From positions 19,581 through 83,580 of the forward strand of contig JAFDFZ010000005.1 in assembly GCA_019309565.1 (NCBI GenBank): DNA of 64,000 bases, read 5' to 3'. Numbering within the stretch: position 1 is the stretch's first letter; each line of letters opens with the position of its first letter. Source of the DNA: Deltaproteobacteria bacterium. Lineage in GTDB: Bacteria; Desulfobacterota; Desulfobacteria; Desulfobacterales; SURF-15. The translations under genes and the position numbers were made by a program. Under the pieces are notes generated by a model that was not told the origin of the DNA, did no database searches, and was given only the letters and a program-made list of their open reading frames with translations. This document shows positions 32,449 to 42,733 of the stretch, piece after piece.

Positions 32449-34869
32449 CTAACCCGACAGCGCGAGTTTCAAAACATCCATCATTTTGTCCACGAAGTGA
32501 AACTTGAAATCTTTTCGAACCTTTTTAGGAATCTCTTCGAGATCCTTTTTGTTCCATTTGGGCAGGATCAACGTTTTTATTCCCGCTCTATGAGCAGAAA
32601 GCACCTTTTCCTTGATACCCCCAACGGGCAATACCTGACCCCTTAGAGTAATCTCACCCGTCATGGCAAGATCTTTTCGTATGGTTTTATTTGTGAGAAG
32701 AGACACCAATGCCGTCAACATGGTAACCCCGGCAGATGGACCATCCTTTGGAATGGCTCCGGCAGGAACATGAATATGAATATCGTGTTTCTCAAAAAAA
32801 TCTTCATCAATCCCCAGCGATGCCGCATTGGAGCGAATAAAACTCAGTGCCGTCGATGCAGATTCTTTCATCACATCTCCGAGGTGTCCCGTAAGTGTGA
32901 GGTTTTTGTTACCTTTCATTGCCGTTGCCTCAACGAACAGAAGCTCACCTCCGGCCTGTGTCCAGGCAAGTCCCATGGCAATGCCGGGAGTGGATATTCT
33001 TTCCTTTGCTTCTGAGATGAAACGAACCGGGCCTAGATACTTTTGAATATTGCCGACCGTTATGGTCTCATGACCGGTTCCTTTTTCTGCAACCTTGCTG
33101 GCCACCCCTCGACAGATATTGGCGATTTCCCGCTCAAGGTTGCGCAGGCCTGCTTCCCGGGTATAGCCGGATATGATTTGTTTGACAGCGCCCTTGGTGA
33201 AGGTAATGTGTTCGGCCTTCAGGCCATGGGCTTTTCGCTGCCGGGGAATAAGATACCGGTTGGCGATGATGATTTTTTCGTCTAGCGTGTATCCCAGAAG
33301 CTCCAGCACCTCCATACGATCCCTTAATGCGGGTGGTATGGTGTCGAGAATATTTGCCGTTGTGATAAACATAACCTTCGAAAGGTCGAAGCACACATCC
33401 AGGTAGTGGTCTGAGAAAGAGAAGTTTTGCTCGGGATCCAGTACTTCCAGCAGTGCAGAGGACGGATCTCCCCGGAAATCGCTGCCGACCTTGTCTATTT
33501 CATCCAGCATAAACACGGGATTGTTGGACTGAGCCCGGCGAATCCCCTGAATAATCCGCCCCGGCAGAGCACCCACGTAAGTGCGTCGATGCCCCCTGAT
33601 CTCAGCTTCGTCTCTGACACCCCCTAAAGATATTCGTACAAATTTACGGCCCATTGCCCTGGCAATGGACTTGCCCAAAGAGGTTTTGCCTGTACCGGGA
33701 GGACCAACAAAACAAAGAATGGGACCTTTAGAATCCGGTTTTAACTTTCGTACCGCAAGAAATTCGATGATCCTGCGCTTGGCTTTTTCCAGCCCGTAAT
33801 GATCCTCTTCCAGTATCTTTCTGGCCTTTTTGATATCAAGCGTATCTTGTGTGCTTTCGTTCCATGGAAGCCCTGTGAGCCAATCAAGATAGGTCAGTGC
33901 CACTGAATATTCCGCAGAAGACGGGTGCATTTTAGAAAGACGACTGAGTTCCCGCAAAGCCTCTTTCTTAGCTTCTTCAGGAAGGTTTTTTTCCTTTATT
34001 TTTGCACGATATTCCTCCAGCTCAATAGTAGTTTCATCTTTTTCTCCAAGCTCTTCCTTTATGGCTTCAAGCTGCTGTCGCAGATAATACTCCCGCTGTC
34101 GCTTGTCCATGTCCACTTTGACCTGGGACTGGATTTTGTGACCCAGTTCCAGAATCTCAAGCTGATAGTTCAGCAGCCTCGTGACCTCTTTCAATCGAAC
34201 ATTAACATTATCGATTTCCAGAATTTTCTGTTTTTCTTCAACTGTGGCATTGATGGTAGAGGCGATCATATCCGCAAGAATACCCGGATCTTGAATGGTT
34301 TTCGCCAGGGAACCAACCTCTTTTGGCAACCCTGGAGCAAGTTCAACGACCCGTGCAAATAATCCGAGCAGATTTGAGACAAGCGCTTCTGTCTCCTTGT
34401 CCTTGTGACCCACATCTGTCAGATATTCCACATAAGCCTGGAGATAGGGCTTGCCTGTAATAAAATCCCTGACTCTGAACCTGGCAAGGCCCTGAACCAG
34501 CAACTGCGCTCGATTGTCTTCGGTTTTGGCCATGCGCAGTATTGTCGCACTCGTACCAATCCGGTAAAGATCTTTCTCAGGGTCTGTTTTCTTCACCTCA
34601 CCGCCTGAGGCAGGCTTGGCTTCTGGTGATTCTGCGGCCTGCCCCGAACCCTTGGAAGAAGCTTCAGCAGATGTGGTTTTAGAAACCAAAAGCCCGATGA
34701 CTCGATTTTTTGTCATGGCTTCATCCACAAGCTTTACGGATTCTCCCTGCATGACGACCAGGGGCAACACCATTTTAGGAAACAGAACCGCATCAAACAA
34801 AGGCAGTATGGGGAGCAACTCGGGTTGCTTTTCTTTTGGAGCATCCACAGGCGGTTGTGATTCTGACAT
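32449..34869 (-). CDS. lon: ATP-dependent protease Lon
   Basis: Cytoplasmic AAA+ serine protease that degrades misfolded and regulatory proteins. The 806 residues comprise an N-terminal LON substrate domain with an insert around residues 55-85 rich in Ala/Ser/Lys, an AAA+ module with Walker [16 protein letters not shown] and Walker [11 protein letters not shown], and a protease domain with catalytic Ser in [11 protein letters not shown] and Lys in [14 protein letters not shown]. Start ATG 34869 is set by TTGGAGG shortly before; the frame opens 12 bases earlier. hsp20 lies 25 bases upstream, a sensible stress-response pairing. Confidence 0.97.
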   Translation of the reverse strand: MSESQPPVDAPKEKQPELLPILPLFDAVLFPKMVLPLVVMQGESVKLVDEAMTKNRVIGLLVSKTTSAEASSKGSGQAAESPEAKPASGGEVKKTDPEKDLYRIGTSATILRMAKTEDNRAQLLVQGLARFRVRDFITGKPYLQAYVEYLTDVGHKDKETEALVSNLLGLFARVVELAPGLPKEVGSLAKTIQDPGILADMIASTINATVEEKQKILEIDNVNVRLKEVTRLLNYQLEILELGHKIQSQVKVDMDKRQREYYLRQQLEAIKEELGEKDETTIELEEYRAKIKEKNLPEEAKKEALRELSRLSKMHPSSAEYSVALTYLDWLTGLPWNESTQDTLDIKKARKILEEDHYGLEKAKRRIIEFLAVRKLKPDSKGPILCFVGPPGTGKTSLGKSIARAMGRKFVRISLGGVRDEAEIRGHRRTYVGALPGRIIQGIRRAQSNNPVFMLDEIDKVGSDFRGDPSSALLEVLDPEQNFSFSDHYLDVCFDLSKVMFITTANILDTIPPALRDRMEVLELLGYTLDEKIIIANRYLIPRQRKAHGLKAEHITFTKGAVKQIISGYTREAGLRNLEREIANICRGVASKVAEKGTGHETITVGNIQKYLGPVRFISEAKERISTPGIAMGLAWTQAGGELLFVEATAMKGNKNLTLTGHLGDVMKESASTALSFIRSNAASLGIDEDFFEKHDIHIHVPAGAIPKDGPSAGVTMLTALVSLLTNKTIRKDLAMTGEITLRGQVLPVGGIKEKVLSAHRAGIKTLILPKWNKKDLEEIPKKVRKDFKFHFVDKMMDVLKLALSG

Positions 34870-34894
34870 TTTAACCTCCAATCCTATTCCTTAC

Positions 34895-35329
34895 CTATTC
34901 CTCCGATATGTGTACTCTGTGTGCGACATCTTTTGGCAGCTTTACAAGACGGATTTCCAGGAATCCATTTATAAGGGTTGCCGAAACCTTTTCCCTGGCT
35001 ACCGGTGAGGGAAGGTACAGGATCCTTTCGAATGCTCCATACTGAATCTCTGCAAGCCGGTAAGTTGTATTCTCGGTACAGGGAAGCTCGCGCCTAATTC
35101 CGGAAATTCTTAAGGCATTGCTGCTGAGCTCCACCTCAAGATTAGTCTTGTCAACCCCTGGAATTTCGGCTCGAATAACGATCTCTTCGGGCGTATCGTA
35201 CATATCCATCTGAGGCATCCATGTCCGTTCAGATAGAAAAAACACCGGCCCCATGGATCTAAACACCGTTTCGAGCCTGTACTCAAGTCGATCAAAATCA
35301 TCACCAAATCGAATCTTTATGTAATCCAT
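34895..35329 (-). CDS. Hsp20-family small heat-shock protein
   Basis: A 144-residue alpha-crystallin-domain chaperone that holds unfolding proteins. The core runs MDMYDTPEEIVIRAEIPGVD, LEVELSSNALRISGIRR, then YGAFERILYLPSPV and INGFLEIRLVKLP. The C-terminal IxI anchor is only loosely kept (HRVHISEE). Start ATG 35329 is chosen because AGGAG lies 6 bases before; another ATG 6 bases earlier abuts the ribosome-binding site. It is the first gene of the unit with lon. Confidence 0.92.
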   Translation of the reverse strand: MDYIKIRFGDDFDRLEYRLETVFRSMGPVFFLSERTWMPQMDMYDTPEEIVIRAEIPGVDKTNLEVELSSNALRISGIRRELPCTENTTYRLAEIQYGAFERILYLPSPVAREKVSATLINGFLEIRLVKLPKDVAHRVHISEE

Positions 35330-35549
35330 ATCCATCTCCTGCTCACTTGCGGGTCATGTACCATTAACTTACAGGTTCGATGATAAATCTACGCTCCCCC
35401 GAAGTTTTCAGCTTCTTTATGATTTACCTGCACACATCCGTTGGAGGAGCAAGATATACATCTTGATTTTTTTTAAAAGAAAAGTAACATCCTTAAAAAA
35501 AATTGTAAAGATGCGGGCAATATACTGTTGATATGACGTTGATAAGCGC

Positions 35550-36590
35550 CTAAAGGCATCGAAAGTTTGTCGACCAGAAGCTATGATGAAAAAGCCGATA
35601 GGCTGGAGTGAGGTTGTACAGGGCATCGGCTGCCAGCAGCACAGCCGCATTTGTCCATGTTAATTTATCTTCCGGCCAGATGGTTCCGTCCGGTATGGTA
35701 AATCCACACCAGAAAGATCCATCTTCATACCGCCTGTCAAAGATCCAGTTCAATGTTATGTGCGCAAGCGCATGGTTTCCCATGGACGCCAGCGCGAGTG
35801 AAAGTTCCGCTGTCTCTGCGATCGTAACCCACGGCCTGTCAGATACGCAACGTACCCCCTGGGTGTTAACTACAAATCTTTTCCAGTACCGATTGATTCT
35901 TTCATGGGATTCTTGCCCCGTTAAAGCACCACATAGGACCGGATAAAACCAATCCATGGCATATCTGGACTTGGTCATGTTAAACCGATGGGGTTTTTGT
36001 CGAATAACATCGCCAAGCTTGTCAAGAGCAGTTTTCCACGATGGCATATCACGATTCAAAAAATGGGCAATTGCCAGAGCGCATTTTAGACTCATGTAAA
36101 TCGAACAGGATCCTGTCAGTAATGCCATGCGATCAATCAGCCCTTGTGGGCTTATTGCCCAAAATATTTCACCGCCATCCGCCTGCAGGCTCAATGTAAA
36201 ACCGATAGCACGTTTTATGGTATTCCACATACGGGAAAGAAAATGGATATCTTTGCTTATCAGGTAATAATGCAACAGCCCCACGGCTATGTAGGCAGAC
36301 ATATTCGCATCCTGGGTGGTATCCAGCGGAACTCCCTTACGGTATGAAGCATACCAGCTTCCGTTTTCAAGCTGGATGTCCGCCAACCATTCATAAGCGG
36401 CTTTAGCGGCTTCGAGGTGCCCACCAACGCTCAACCCCATGGCGGCTTCAACATGATCCCATGGATCTGTTTTTCCTCCCACAAACCATGGGATCTCCCC
36501 GCTTTGTCTCTGTGCGTTCAGGATACAGCCAACAGCAGATTCAATATCGATCGAAACTTCATTTCTGGCGGACGAAACTCGAAAATCCAT
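35550..36590 (-). CDS. Prenyltransferase-like (alpha/alpha six-hairpin) protein
   Basis: A protein of about 346 residues with a repeated alpha-helical hairpin pattern: QRQSGEIPWFVGGKTDPWDH, MGLSVGGHLEAAKAAYEWLA, LENGSWYASYRKG, MSAYIAVGLLHYYL, LQADGGEIFWAISPQG, YAMDWFYPVLCGALTG, DGSFWCGFTIPDG. This matches proteins annotated as prenyltransferase/squalene-oxidase-repeat or phenyltransferase-domain proteins in Desulfobacterales, often next to glycan genes. Catalysis is unproven. I use ATG 36590, but the frame stays open upstream with protein-like sequence (WFSYFDEKATRR, VDSLVEFLYEIS) and no ATG with a good ribosome-binding site, so the true start may lie upstream, up to about 36760. Confidence 0.7.
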   Translation of the reverse strand: MDFRVSSARNEVSIDIESAVGCILNAQRQSGEIPWFVGGKTDPWDHVEAAMGLSVGGHLEAAKAAYEWLADIQLENGSWYASYRKGVPLDTTQDANMSAYIAVGLLHYYLISKDIHFLSRMWNTIKRAIGFTLSLQADGGEIFWAISPQGLIDRMALLTGSCSIYMSLKCALAIAHFLNRDMPSWKTALDKLGDVIRQKPHRFNMTKSRYAMDWFYPVLCGALTGQESHERINRYWKRFVVNTQGVRCVSDRPWVTIAETAELSLALASMGNHALAHITLNWIFDRRYEDGSFWCGFTIPDGTIWPEDKLTWTNAAVLLAADALYNLTPAYRLFHHSFWSTNFRCL

Positions 36591-36866
36591 AAGGTAACCG
36601 GTCCTTCCATATCCGAAACTTGTTGAAATTTCGTATAAAAACTCGACCAAACTGTCAACTAATAATCCCACAGATCTCCGGGTGGCCTTTTCATCGAAAT
36701 ATGAAAACCACTTCTTGTGTTTCAGCAACCATTCAGCACATAGCAAATTGGACTCATAGCCAGAATTTCGCTTAAAGTACGTGTAAACCGATGGCTTATT
36801 GAAAGCAAATGTGCGATCATAATATCCAATATACAGGCAACACTGGATAAAAAAGGGTTTCAGGGA

Positions 36867-37904
36867 ATGGAAATGAAAAGACAACTTCCGATTGTACTGG
36901 TTATTGTGACAATTTTCTTTGCTTCCACCGGCTATGGCAGCAGAAGGGAACATGTTATATCCGGAAAAACCATGGGTACAACTTACCACATAAAGATGGT
37001 CACCGGTGTTTTGGGCTCCACAGCGGGAATAAAAGATAAAATCGATAAGCGGCTGCTTGAAATAAACCAAAGCATGTCCACCTACATCAAAGACAGCGAA
37101 ATCAGCCGGTTCAACGCTTTTGAGCGTGTGGGTGAACCATTTGCCATTTCAGAGGACTTCTGGAAGGTCATCAGGGTGGGGCAGCAGCTTTATGAATTGA
37201 CCCAGGGCGCCTGGGATGCCACCGTAAACCCTCTGGTCAATCGATGGGGATTCGGGGCTGCAGGGAAGAGAGGGACCTTCCCAACACGTAAGGAAATCGA
37301 AAACCTGCTTCAGGATGTGGGTTTCAAAAATATAGAGCTTTCTGCGGATCGATATCTCGTTAAGCACAAAGCTTCGGTATCTCTTGATCTCGGCTCCATT
37401 GCCAAAGGCTATGCCGTTGATGAAGTGGCAAGGCTTATTCGTGAAAACGATATAGATCATTTCCTGGTTGAGATCGGTGGAGAGGTGTTGACGTCTGGCT
37501 TGCGCATTGACGGAAGCCCGTGGCGAGTTGGCATCAACACCCCTCGAATCGACGCCCCCTTAAACCAGGTGTACCGAATTGTGAAACTCAGTAACATGGC
37601 ACTTGCCACCAGTGGCAATTATAGGAACTACTTCATTAGAGATGGTATCAGGTACTCGCATATCCTGGATCCTAGAAGCGGCTATCCTGTTGCTAACGGC
37701 GTTGTGAGCGCATCTGTAATAGCCGATAGCTGTACGTTCGCAGATGGTCTTGCAACCGCTCTGGTAGTCTTAGGCCCTGATAAGGGTATTGCGCTTGTGG
37801 ATCGCCTTGCAGCAGTTGAGTGTATGATCGTACGTGAAAACAAAGACGGTTCCCTTAGAGATTATGAGTCAAAAGGATTTTTCTTTTTTACTGCAGAGCC
37901 ATAA
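36867..37904 (+). CDS. apbE: FAD:protein FMN transferase
   Basis: Attaches FMN covalently to threonine of redox proteins such as Rnf/Nqr subunits. The 345 residues begin with a signal peptide (hydrophobic VLVIVTIFFASTGYG) without a lipobox cysteine. ApbE motifs follow: GKTMGTTYHIKM, DLGSIAKGYAVDEVA, EIGGEVLTSGL, YSHILDPRSGYPV and SVIADSCTFADGLATAL. No Rnf or Nqr genes are in the window. It is divergent from the prenyltransferase-like gene. ATG 36873 is an equally possible start. Confidence 0.93.
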   Translation: MEMKRQLPIVLVIVTIFFASTGYGSRREHVISGKTMGTTYHIKMVTGVLGSTAGIKDKIDKRLLEINQSMSTYIKDSEISRFNAFERVGEPFAISEDFWKVIRVGQQLYELTQGAWDATVNPLVNRWGFGAAGKRGTFPTRKEIENLLQDVGFKNIELSADRYLVKHKASVSLDLGSIAKGYAVDEVARLIRENDIDHFLVEIGGEVLTSGLRIDGSPWRVGINTPRIDAPLNQVYRIVKLSNMALATSGNYRNYFIRDGIRYSHILDPRSGYPVANGVVSASVIADSCTFADGLATALVVLGPDKGIALVDRLAAVECMIVRENKDGSLRDYESKGFFFFTAEP

Positions 37905-38449
37905 CCCAGGGTTTGCTTCCTTGATAAACTCCAGAGGGGTAAACCTCCTCTGGCTCTTCTGGCGCGGCAGCTTGAATGAAACATTGCGGCTCGTTGTCTT
38001 AATTCCATAAAGAATTGCTGCTCGGGTATCAAATGTTATTGACAGAAATGACGATATTTTATAGAAATAATCTTTTGTTATCATTTAGAACTTAGTTCGC
38101 TTCGCTCACAATTGGAAAGATGGAGTGATGGAGTGATGGGTTTGAAGGAATTCTTTCTAATTAAAAATGATCTTTTTCAATTTTTATTACCCAATATTTT
38201 TACGCGTGAAATCTTTTTTCACAATATTTCACTGGGGCCATAGTTCCAATATTCCAGATGTATGGGGTTTCGACATAATCCTTGATAATCCTATAATTTC
38301 AATAGGTTATAGATATTCCGAAACGTTTAATCATTGTTTTTTAAAAAGCTTAGCTGTTCTTTTGAGTTGTTGATTTGAGCTCATAAAATGATCGGGCGTC
38401 ATGTTTACTTTTTTACCGGCCCATTTTTTCGATATGAAAGGATAGCACA
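37905..38449 (+). other. Long gene-free gap between apbE and etfB
   Basis: These 545 bases hold a terminator-like hairpin at 37931-37953 and little else. The remaining frames are AT-rich and lack ribosome-binding sites. A short direct duplication TGGAGTGATGGAGTGATGGG lies near 38120. The etfB promoter should be in the 3' half. Confidence 0.45.
37931..37953 (+). terminator. Terminator-like hairpin after apbE
   Basis: CCAGAGGGG-TAAA-CC(T)CCTCTGG forms a 9-bp stem with one bulged T, 27 bases past the apbE stop. It is followed by CTCTTCT rather than a T run. Confidence 0.4.
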
Positions 38450-39232
38450 TTGGAAGTTGTTGTTTTACTAAAACAGGTACCGGCAACAGAGTCGGATATT
38501 CAAATCGCACCGGATGGCGTCAGCATCAGCACCGAGGACATCAAATGGGTGGTTAATCCCTACGATGAATTTGCGGTAGAAGAAGCGCTCAGAATAAAAG
38601 AAGCCCATGGAGGAACGGTAACCATCGTTTCGGTAGGGCCGGAACGCACCCTGGAAGCGATCCGCTCTGCTCTGGCAATGGGCGCTGATAGAGGCATCCT
38701 TGTAAACGACAATGGCAACTGCGGGTATGACGGTTTGAAGACCGCACGAATAATTGCCGGTCTATTTAAACAGATCCCATTTGATGTGATCATCGCTGGG
38801 CAGCGTGCTGTTGACGACGACAATTATCAGGTGGGGGCTGCAGTCGCTGAATTTCTGGGCATCCCGATGATCCCGATGGTTATTAAGGAAAGGATTGTGG
38901 AGGGCAAAATCCTGTGTCACCGGTCTGTTGAAGGAGGCTCGGCGTTGCTGGAAGCACCACTGCCCGTTCTGTTTACAACACAAAAGGGGCTGAATGAACC
39001 TCGATATGCCTCTTTGCCCGGTATCATGAAAGCCAAGAAGAAGCCGCTGGAAATCAAAACACCCCGGGATGCCGGCGCAGACAATATCCTTTTGGAAACT
39101 CGCACGATCCGGATCCTCTCATTGAGTCTGCCGCCTAAGCGTAAGGCTGGAAAAATCATCGAAGGTAATACGGCCGAGGCGAAAGCAGCCGAATTGGTAA
39201 GGCTTTTGCACGAAGAAGCAAAGGTGATTTAA
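38450..39232 (+). CDS. etfB: Electron transfer flavoprotein beta subunit
   Basis: Small subunit of the ETF heterodimer, which takes electrons from acyl-CoA dehydrogenases and related flavoenzymes. The 260 residues show VVVLLKQVPATESDIQI at the N-terminus, VVNPYDEFAVEEALRIKE, the ALAMGADRGILV segment, and DVIIAGQRAVDDDNYQVG (AMP/FAD-binding region). The start is TTG at 38450, with GAAAGGA 7 bases before. etfA follows after 174 bases with its own site. Confidence 0.93.
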   Translation: MEVVVLLKQVPATESDIQIAPDGVSISTEDIKWVVNPYDEFAVEEALRIKEAHGGTVTIVSVGPERTLEAIRSALAMGADRGILVNDNGNCGYDGLKTARIIAGLFKQIPFDVIIAGQRAVDDDNYQVGAAVAEFLGIPMIPMVIKERIVEGKILCHRSVEGGSALLEAPLPVLFTTQKGLNEPRYASLPGIMKAKKKPLEIKTPRDAGADNILLETRTIRILSLSLPPKRKAGKIIEGNTAEAKAAELVRLLHEEAKVI

Positions 39233-39406
39233 TATCTGGGATCATCGCTTGATAAAAAGACCTCCCAAGGGCTGGCCCAACCACCGTAATCGTAGTTGAG
39301 GCGAAGGGCTGTCATGCCGTGTTTATGCGTGATAGGCTTGTAGCAGCAAAGGGGGTAAAACCTTTATTCCTCAAAAAAACATTACTCACAGGAGAAACTA
39401 TCTATC

Positions 39407-40381
39407 ATGCCGAACAATGTACTTGTTATAGCCGAACACTCCGATGCTCGTTTCAGGAAAGTCACCTATGAAGCGCTCAGCGAAGGTCGGCGCCTTGCAA
39501 ATAAACTTGGCTGTGAGCTTATAGCTTCCGCTATTGGACTTGTAGATAGAAACGTAATATCGGAAATTAATCGTTATGGTGTCGATAAGACCATTAAAGT
39601 TGAGTGCGGAAATATAAATGAATATCTGACCGATGCTCAAACGCAGCTGCTGACCAGGATCATTCAAAGAGAGAAACCTTCAACAATTATTATTGGAGCC
39701 ACCGCAGTAGGAAAAGATATTGCCGCTCGGCTTTCCGCGCGGCTTAATGCGCCTCTGGCGATGGATTGCGTCGCATTTCGGCTGCAAAACAGCGACATTG
39801 TCGCCACCCGGCCCATGTTTGGCGGAAAGATCTTAGCAGAGGTATCTCTTGAAGGCTCTCCTAGGATTTTTGCCATTCGACCCAATTCCATGCCTGTGGA
39901 GACCGCCAGGGGTAAAGGGGTTATCGAAGAGATAACGGAGTCGGCCGAAGACTGCAAATTACAATTTGTCGAAAAAACGGTGGATACAAGCAGGGTTGAA
40001 CTAACAGAAGCCGAAATAGTTGTATCCGGCGGCCGGGGTATTGGTGGAGAGGATTATTCCATTTTAGAGGAATTAGCCGCCTTGCTTAACGGAGCAGTGG
40101 GCGCCTCCCGTTCTGCTGTGGATGAAGGGTGGCGACCTTATACGGATCAGGTGGGTCAGACCGGAAAAGTGGTCTCCCCTCGGCTATATATTGCCTGCGG
40201 CATCTCCGGAGCCGTTCAACATCTGGCAGGTATGTCTTCATCCAAAGTGATCGTGGCCATCAACAAAGATCCGGATGCTCCCATTTTTTCGAAAGCAGAT
40301 TACGGAATTGTGGGAGATCTTTTTGAAATCGTACCTCTCATTTCAAAAGAGATCCGGAAATTAAAGGCAAAAGAGAGCTGA
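39407..40381 (+). CDS. etfA: Electron transfer flavoprotein alpha subunit
   Basis: Large ETF subunit, 324 residues. The N-terminal domain (VLVIAEHSDARF) is followed by the FAD-binding domain with VVSGGRGIGGEDYSILEELA, GASRSAVDEGWRPYTDQVGQ, YIACGISGAVQHLAGM and VAINKDPDAPIFSKADYGI. It works with EtfB and, at the membrane, an ETF:quinone oxidoreductase that is not in the window. The stop TGA overlaps the rimO start by one base. Confidence 0.95.
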   Translation: MPNNVLVIAEHSDARFRKVTYEALSEGRRLANKLGCELIASAIGLVDRNVISEINRYGVDKTIKVECGNINEYLTDAQTQLLTRIIQREKPSTIIIGATAVGKDIAARLSARLNAPLAMDCVAFRLQNSDIVATRPMFGGKILAEVSLEGSPRIFAIRPNSMPVETARGKGVIEEITESAEDCKLQFVEKTVDTSRVELTEAEIVVSGGRGIGGEDYSILEELAALLNGAVGASRSAVDEGWRPYTDQVGQTGKVVSPRLYIACGISGAVQHLAGMSSSKVIVAINKDPDAPIFSKADYGIVGDLFEIVPLISKEIRKLKAKES

Positions 40382-41709
40382 TGGGCAAGAAAAAACTATA
40401 CCTGGAAACTCTCGGTTGCGCCCGAAATACGGTTGACAGTGAACGTATGCTGGCTCAATTGAAGTCCGCCGGATGGACCATAACAACACAGCCTGATTAT
40501 GCGGATACCATTATCGTGAATACCTGCAGTTTCATCGAACCGGCCATTGACGAATCCATCGACACGATACTTGAACTTGTCCGGTTCAAACAAACCGGAG
40601 CGTGTCGCCGATTCATTGTTGCCGGGTGCCTGCCAGAACGGTTCAGAGAGGCCATCGTACCGGCTCTTGGGGAGGTGGATTTATTCATTGGAACAGGGGG
40701 ATTCGAAAACATCGTCGCCGCTGCAAATGGCGGTTTTCATGCGACAAAATGCTTCCTTCCAGATCCCAATGCTTCTTTGCACCAAGAATTTGGAAGGTCC
40801 CTTCTTCAACCAGACTCTTCTTTCGCCTATTTGAAAATATCAGAAGGCTGCGACAGACACTGCACGTATTGCATCATTCCGAAATTGCGGGGCCGACAAA
40901 AAAGCCGCTCCCTGCACCGCATTGTTTCAGAAGCTCAAGAGCTGATAGCTTCGGGTATCAAGGAAATAATTCTTATTGCACAGGATTCGACGGCCTATGG
41001 AAAGGACCTGAGGCCTTCGCTGGACATAGGAATTTTGCTTGAGACACTTTCGGAAAAGTTCCATGACGTTTGGTTTCGCGTTCTTTACGGACACCCTGAA
41101 AGTATCGACGAGCATTTTATTCAAACCGTCGCCGGTCACTCCAACGTATGTTCGTATTTTGATATACCGATCCAACATTCGAGCAATTTAGTCCTGAAAA
41201 AAATGGGACGAAATTACACGGAGGATGATCTGTACCGGTTGTTTGACAACATTAGAACCGTTGTGCCGGGAGCATCGATAAGAACGACCATCATCACCGG
41301 ATTCCCCGGAGAAACAGAGGCGGACTGCCAACGATTGCTTGATTTCATGAACCATATTCGATTTGACCATTTAGGTGTATTTATCTATTCGGATTCAAAT
41401 GATTTAGCCTCCCACCGGTTACCGGATCATGTGGACAAAAAAACCGCCCAGGCTCGGTACGACAGGCTCATGTTCCATCAGAAAAAAATATCTTTTAAAA
41501 ACAATAAGAACCATATCGGCCGGCTGTATGACGCCATTGTGGAAGAGAAAATTGAAACAGGCTTATATTCAGGGCGAACCTATTTTCAGGCCCCGGAGGT
41601 GGACGGCATCACCTACATCTATTCAAGCGAGCCTTTTCAACCCGGCAGCTTTGTTCGGGTAACCGTAACGGATGCTCTGGAATACGACCTTGTGAGTGAA
41701 CCTGAATGA
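40381..41709 (+). CDS. rimO: Ribosomal protein S12 methylthiotransferase RimO
   Basis: Radical SAM enzyme that methylthiolates Asp of ribosomal protein S12. The 442 residues show the N-terminal auxiliary-cluster cysteines (TLGCARNTVDSE, VNTCSFIEPA, VAGCLPERF), the radical SAM motif CDRHCTYCIIP, YGHPESIDEHF, GFPGETEADCQRLLDF and a C-terminal TRAM domain. RimO rather than MiaB is favoured by the SEGCDRHCTYCIIP and IYSDSNDLASHRLPD stretches. It overlaps etfA by 1 base and the next gene by 4 (ATGA). Confidence 0.94.
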   Translation: MGKKKLYLETLGCARNTVDSERMLAQLKSAGWTITTQPDYADTIIVNTCSFIEPAIDESIDTILELVRFKQTGACRRFIVAGCLPERFREAIVPALGEVDLFIGTGGFENIVAAANGGFHATKCFLPDPNASLHQEFGRSLLQPDSSFAYLKISEGCDRHCTYCIIPKLRGRQKSRSLHRIVSEAQELIASGIKEIILIAQDSTAYGKDLRPSLDIGILLETLSEKFHDVWFRVLYGHPESIDEHFIQTVAGHSNVCSYFDIPIQHSSNLVLKKMGRNYTEDDLYRLFDNIRTVVPGASIRTTIITGFPGETEADCQRLLDFMNHIRFDHLGVFIYSDSNDLASHRLPDHVDKKTAQARYDRLMFHQKKISFKNNKNHIGRLYDAIVEEKIETGLYSGRTYFQAPEVDGITYIYSSEPFQPGSFVRVTVTDALEYDLVSEPE

Positions 41710-42686
41710 GTGAGTTGAGAAAAAAAATACTGCACATGGTGAATTCTGACCTTTCGGATATTGAAACAGCCCTCATGGAGAATCTCAACCCGCATCTTGA
41801 TCTGGTCACCCAAACCGCAAGACATATCCTGTTCAGCGGAGGCAAGCGGTTAAGGCCCTTGTTGATGGTCCTGTGCGCAAGAATTTGCGGGTACACACAG
41901 GAAGATGCAAAGGATTTTGCCACCGTGTTTGAATACCTGCATGCGGCTACCCTGTTGCATGACGACCTTGTGGACGGGGCCACAATGCGTCGCGGTACCC
42001 CGGTGGCTCATTCGATTTGGGGAAATTCCACAACGGTACTCGTGGGGGATTTTCTTCTGGCAAGAGCCCTTTCAATCTCGGCACAAACCGGGCGACCTAA
42101 GATCATCAAGGTTATCTCCGAAATCGCTGAAGAAATGTCGCAGGGAGAGATTCATCAACTGATGCGTAAAGGGAAATTGGATATTTCACACTCCGAGTAT
42201 CTCGAGATCATTACCCGTAAAACAGCCGTGCTCATTCAGGGTGCATGCCGTGTGGGAGCTATTCTTGCAAAAGCATCGGATCGGATGGAAACATCTCTTT
42301 CGGAATACGGCCTGAATATTGGAATAGCTTATCAGATAATCGACGACCTACTGGACTATACGGCAGATTCCACCATACTAGGAAAAGAAATCGGTGCAGA
42401 CTTAAAAGAGGGAAAAGTAACGCTTCCCGTAATCCACGCCTTATCCGTGGCAACCCCAAAGGATCGCGCCTGCATGGAAGATATCATCCGGAAACAAGCG
42501 TTTAGTGCCGATGAGTTCAAAACCATTGTAAAGATGCTCAACGATTGCGGTGCAATCGCCTATGCTCAACAACTGGCATCAGAAAAGATTGAGGCAGCAA
42601 AGGCCGCATTATCGGTTTTCCCGCAAACAAACACTAAGGATCTGCTATCATATATCGCAGATTATGTGGTGAATCGAAACATGTAA
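41706..42686 (+). CDS. All-trans polyprenyl diphosphate synthase
   Basis: A 326-residue polyprenyl synthetase that extends isoprenoid chains, most likely for the menaquinone side chain. Motifs are LFSGGKRLRPLLMVL, the first Asp-rich motif LHDDLVDGATMRRG and the second YQIIDDLLDYTAD, with IGADLKEGKVTLPVI. It resembles octaprenyl/solanesyl synthases (IspB type); chain length cannot be read by eye. It starts inside the last codons of rimO (ATGA overlap), so translation is coupled. Confidence 0.92.
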   Translation: MSELRKKILHMVNSDLSDIETALMENLNPHLDLVTQTARHILFSGGKRLRPLLMVLCARICGYTQEDAKDFATVFEYLHAATLLHDDLVDGATMRRGTPVAHSIWGNSTTVLVGDFLLARALSISAQTGRPKIIKVISEIAEEMSQGEIHQLMRKGKLDISHSEYLEIITRKTAVLIQGACRVGAILAKASDRMETSLSEYGLNIGIAYQIIDDLLDYTADSTILGKEIGADLKEGKVTLPVIHALSVATPKDRACMEDIIRKQAFSADEFKTIVKMLNDCGAIAYAQQLASEKIEAAKAALSVFPQTNTKDLLSYIADYVVNRNM

Positions 42687-42733
42687 AGGATTGCGGCCAT
42701 GCAGAATTATATCATCACCGCAGGAGCTAAAAG

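Noticed and set aside
36591..37070. N-terminal 160 residues of the prenyltransferase-like frame
   Set aside because: The distal part is antisense to apbE; only the part up to about 36760 could be coding.
38167..38373. 68-codon plus-strand frame before etfB
   Set aside because: Phe/Ile-rich from AT-rich DNA, without a ribosome-binding site.
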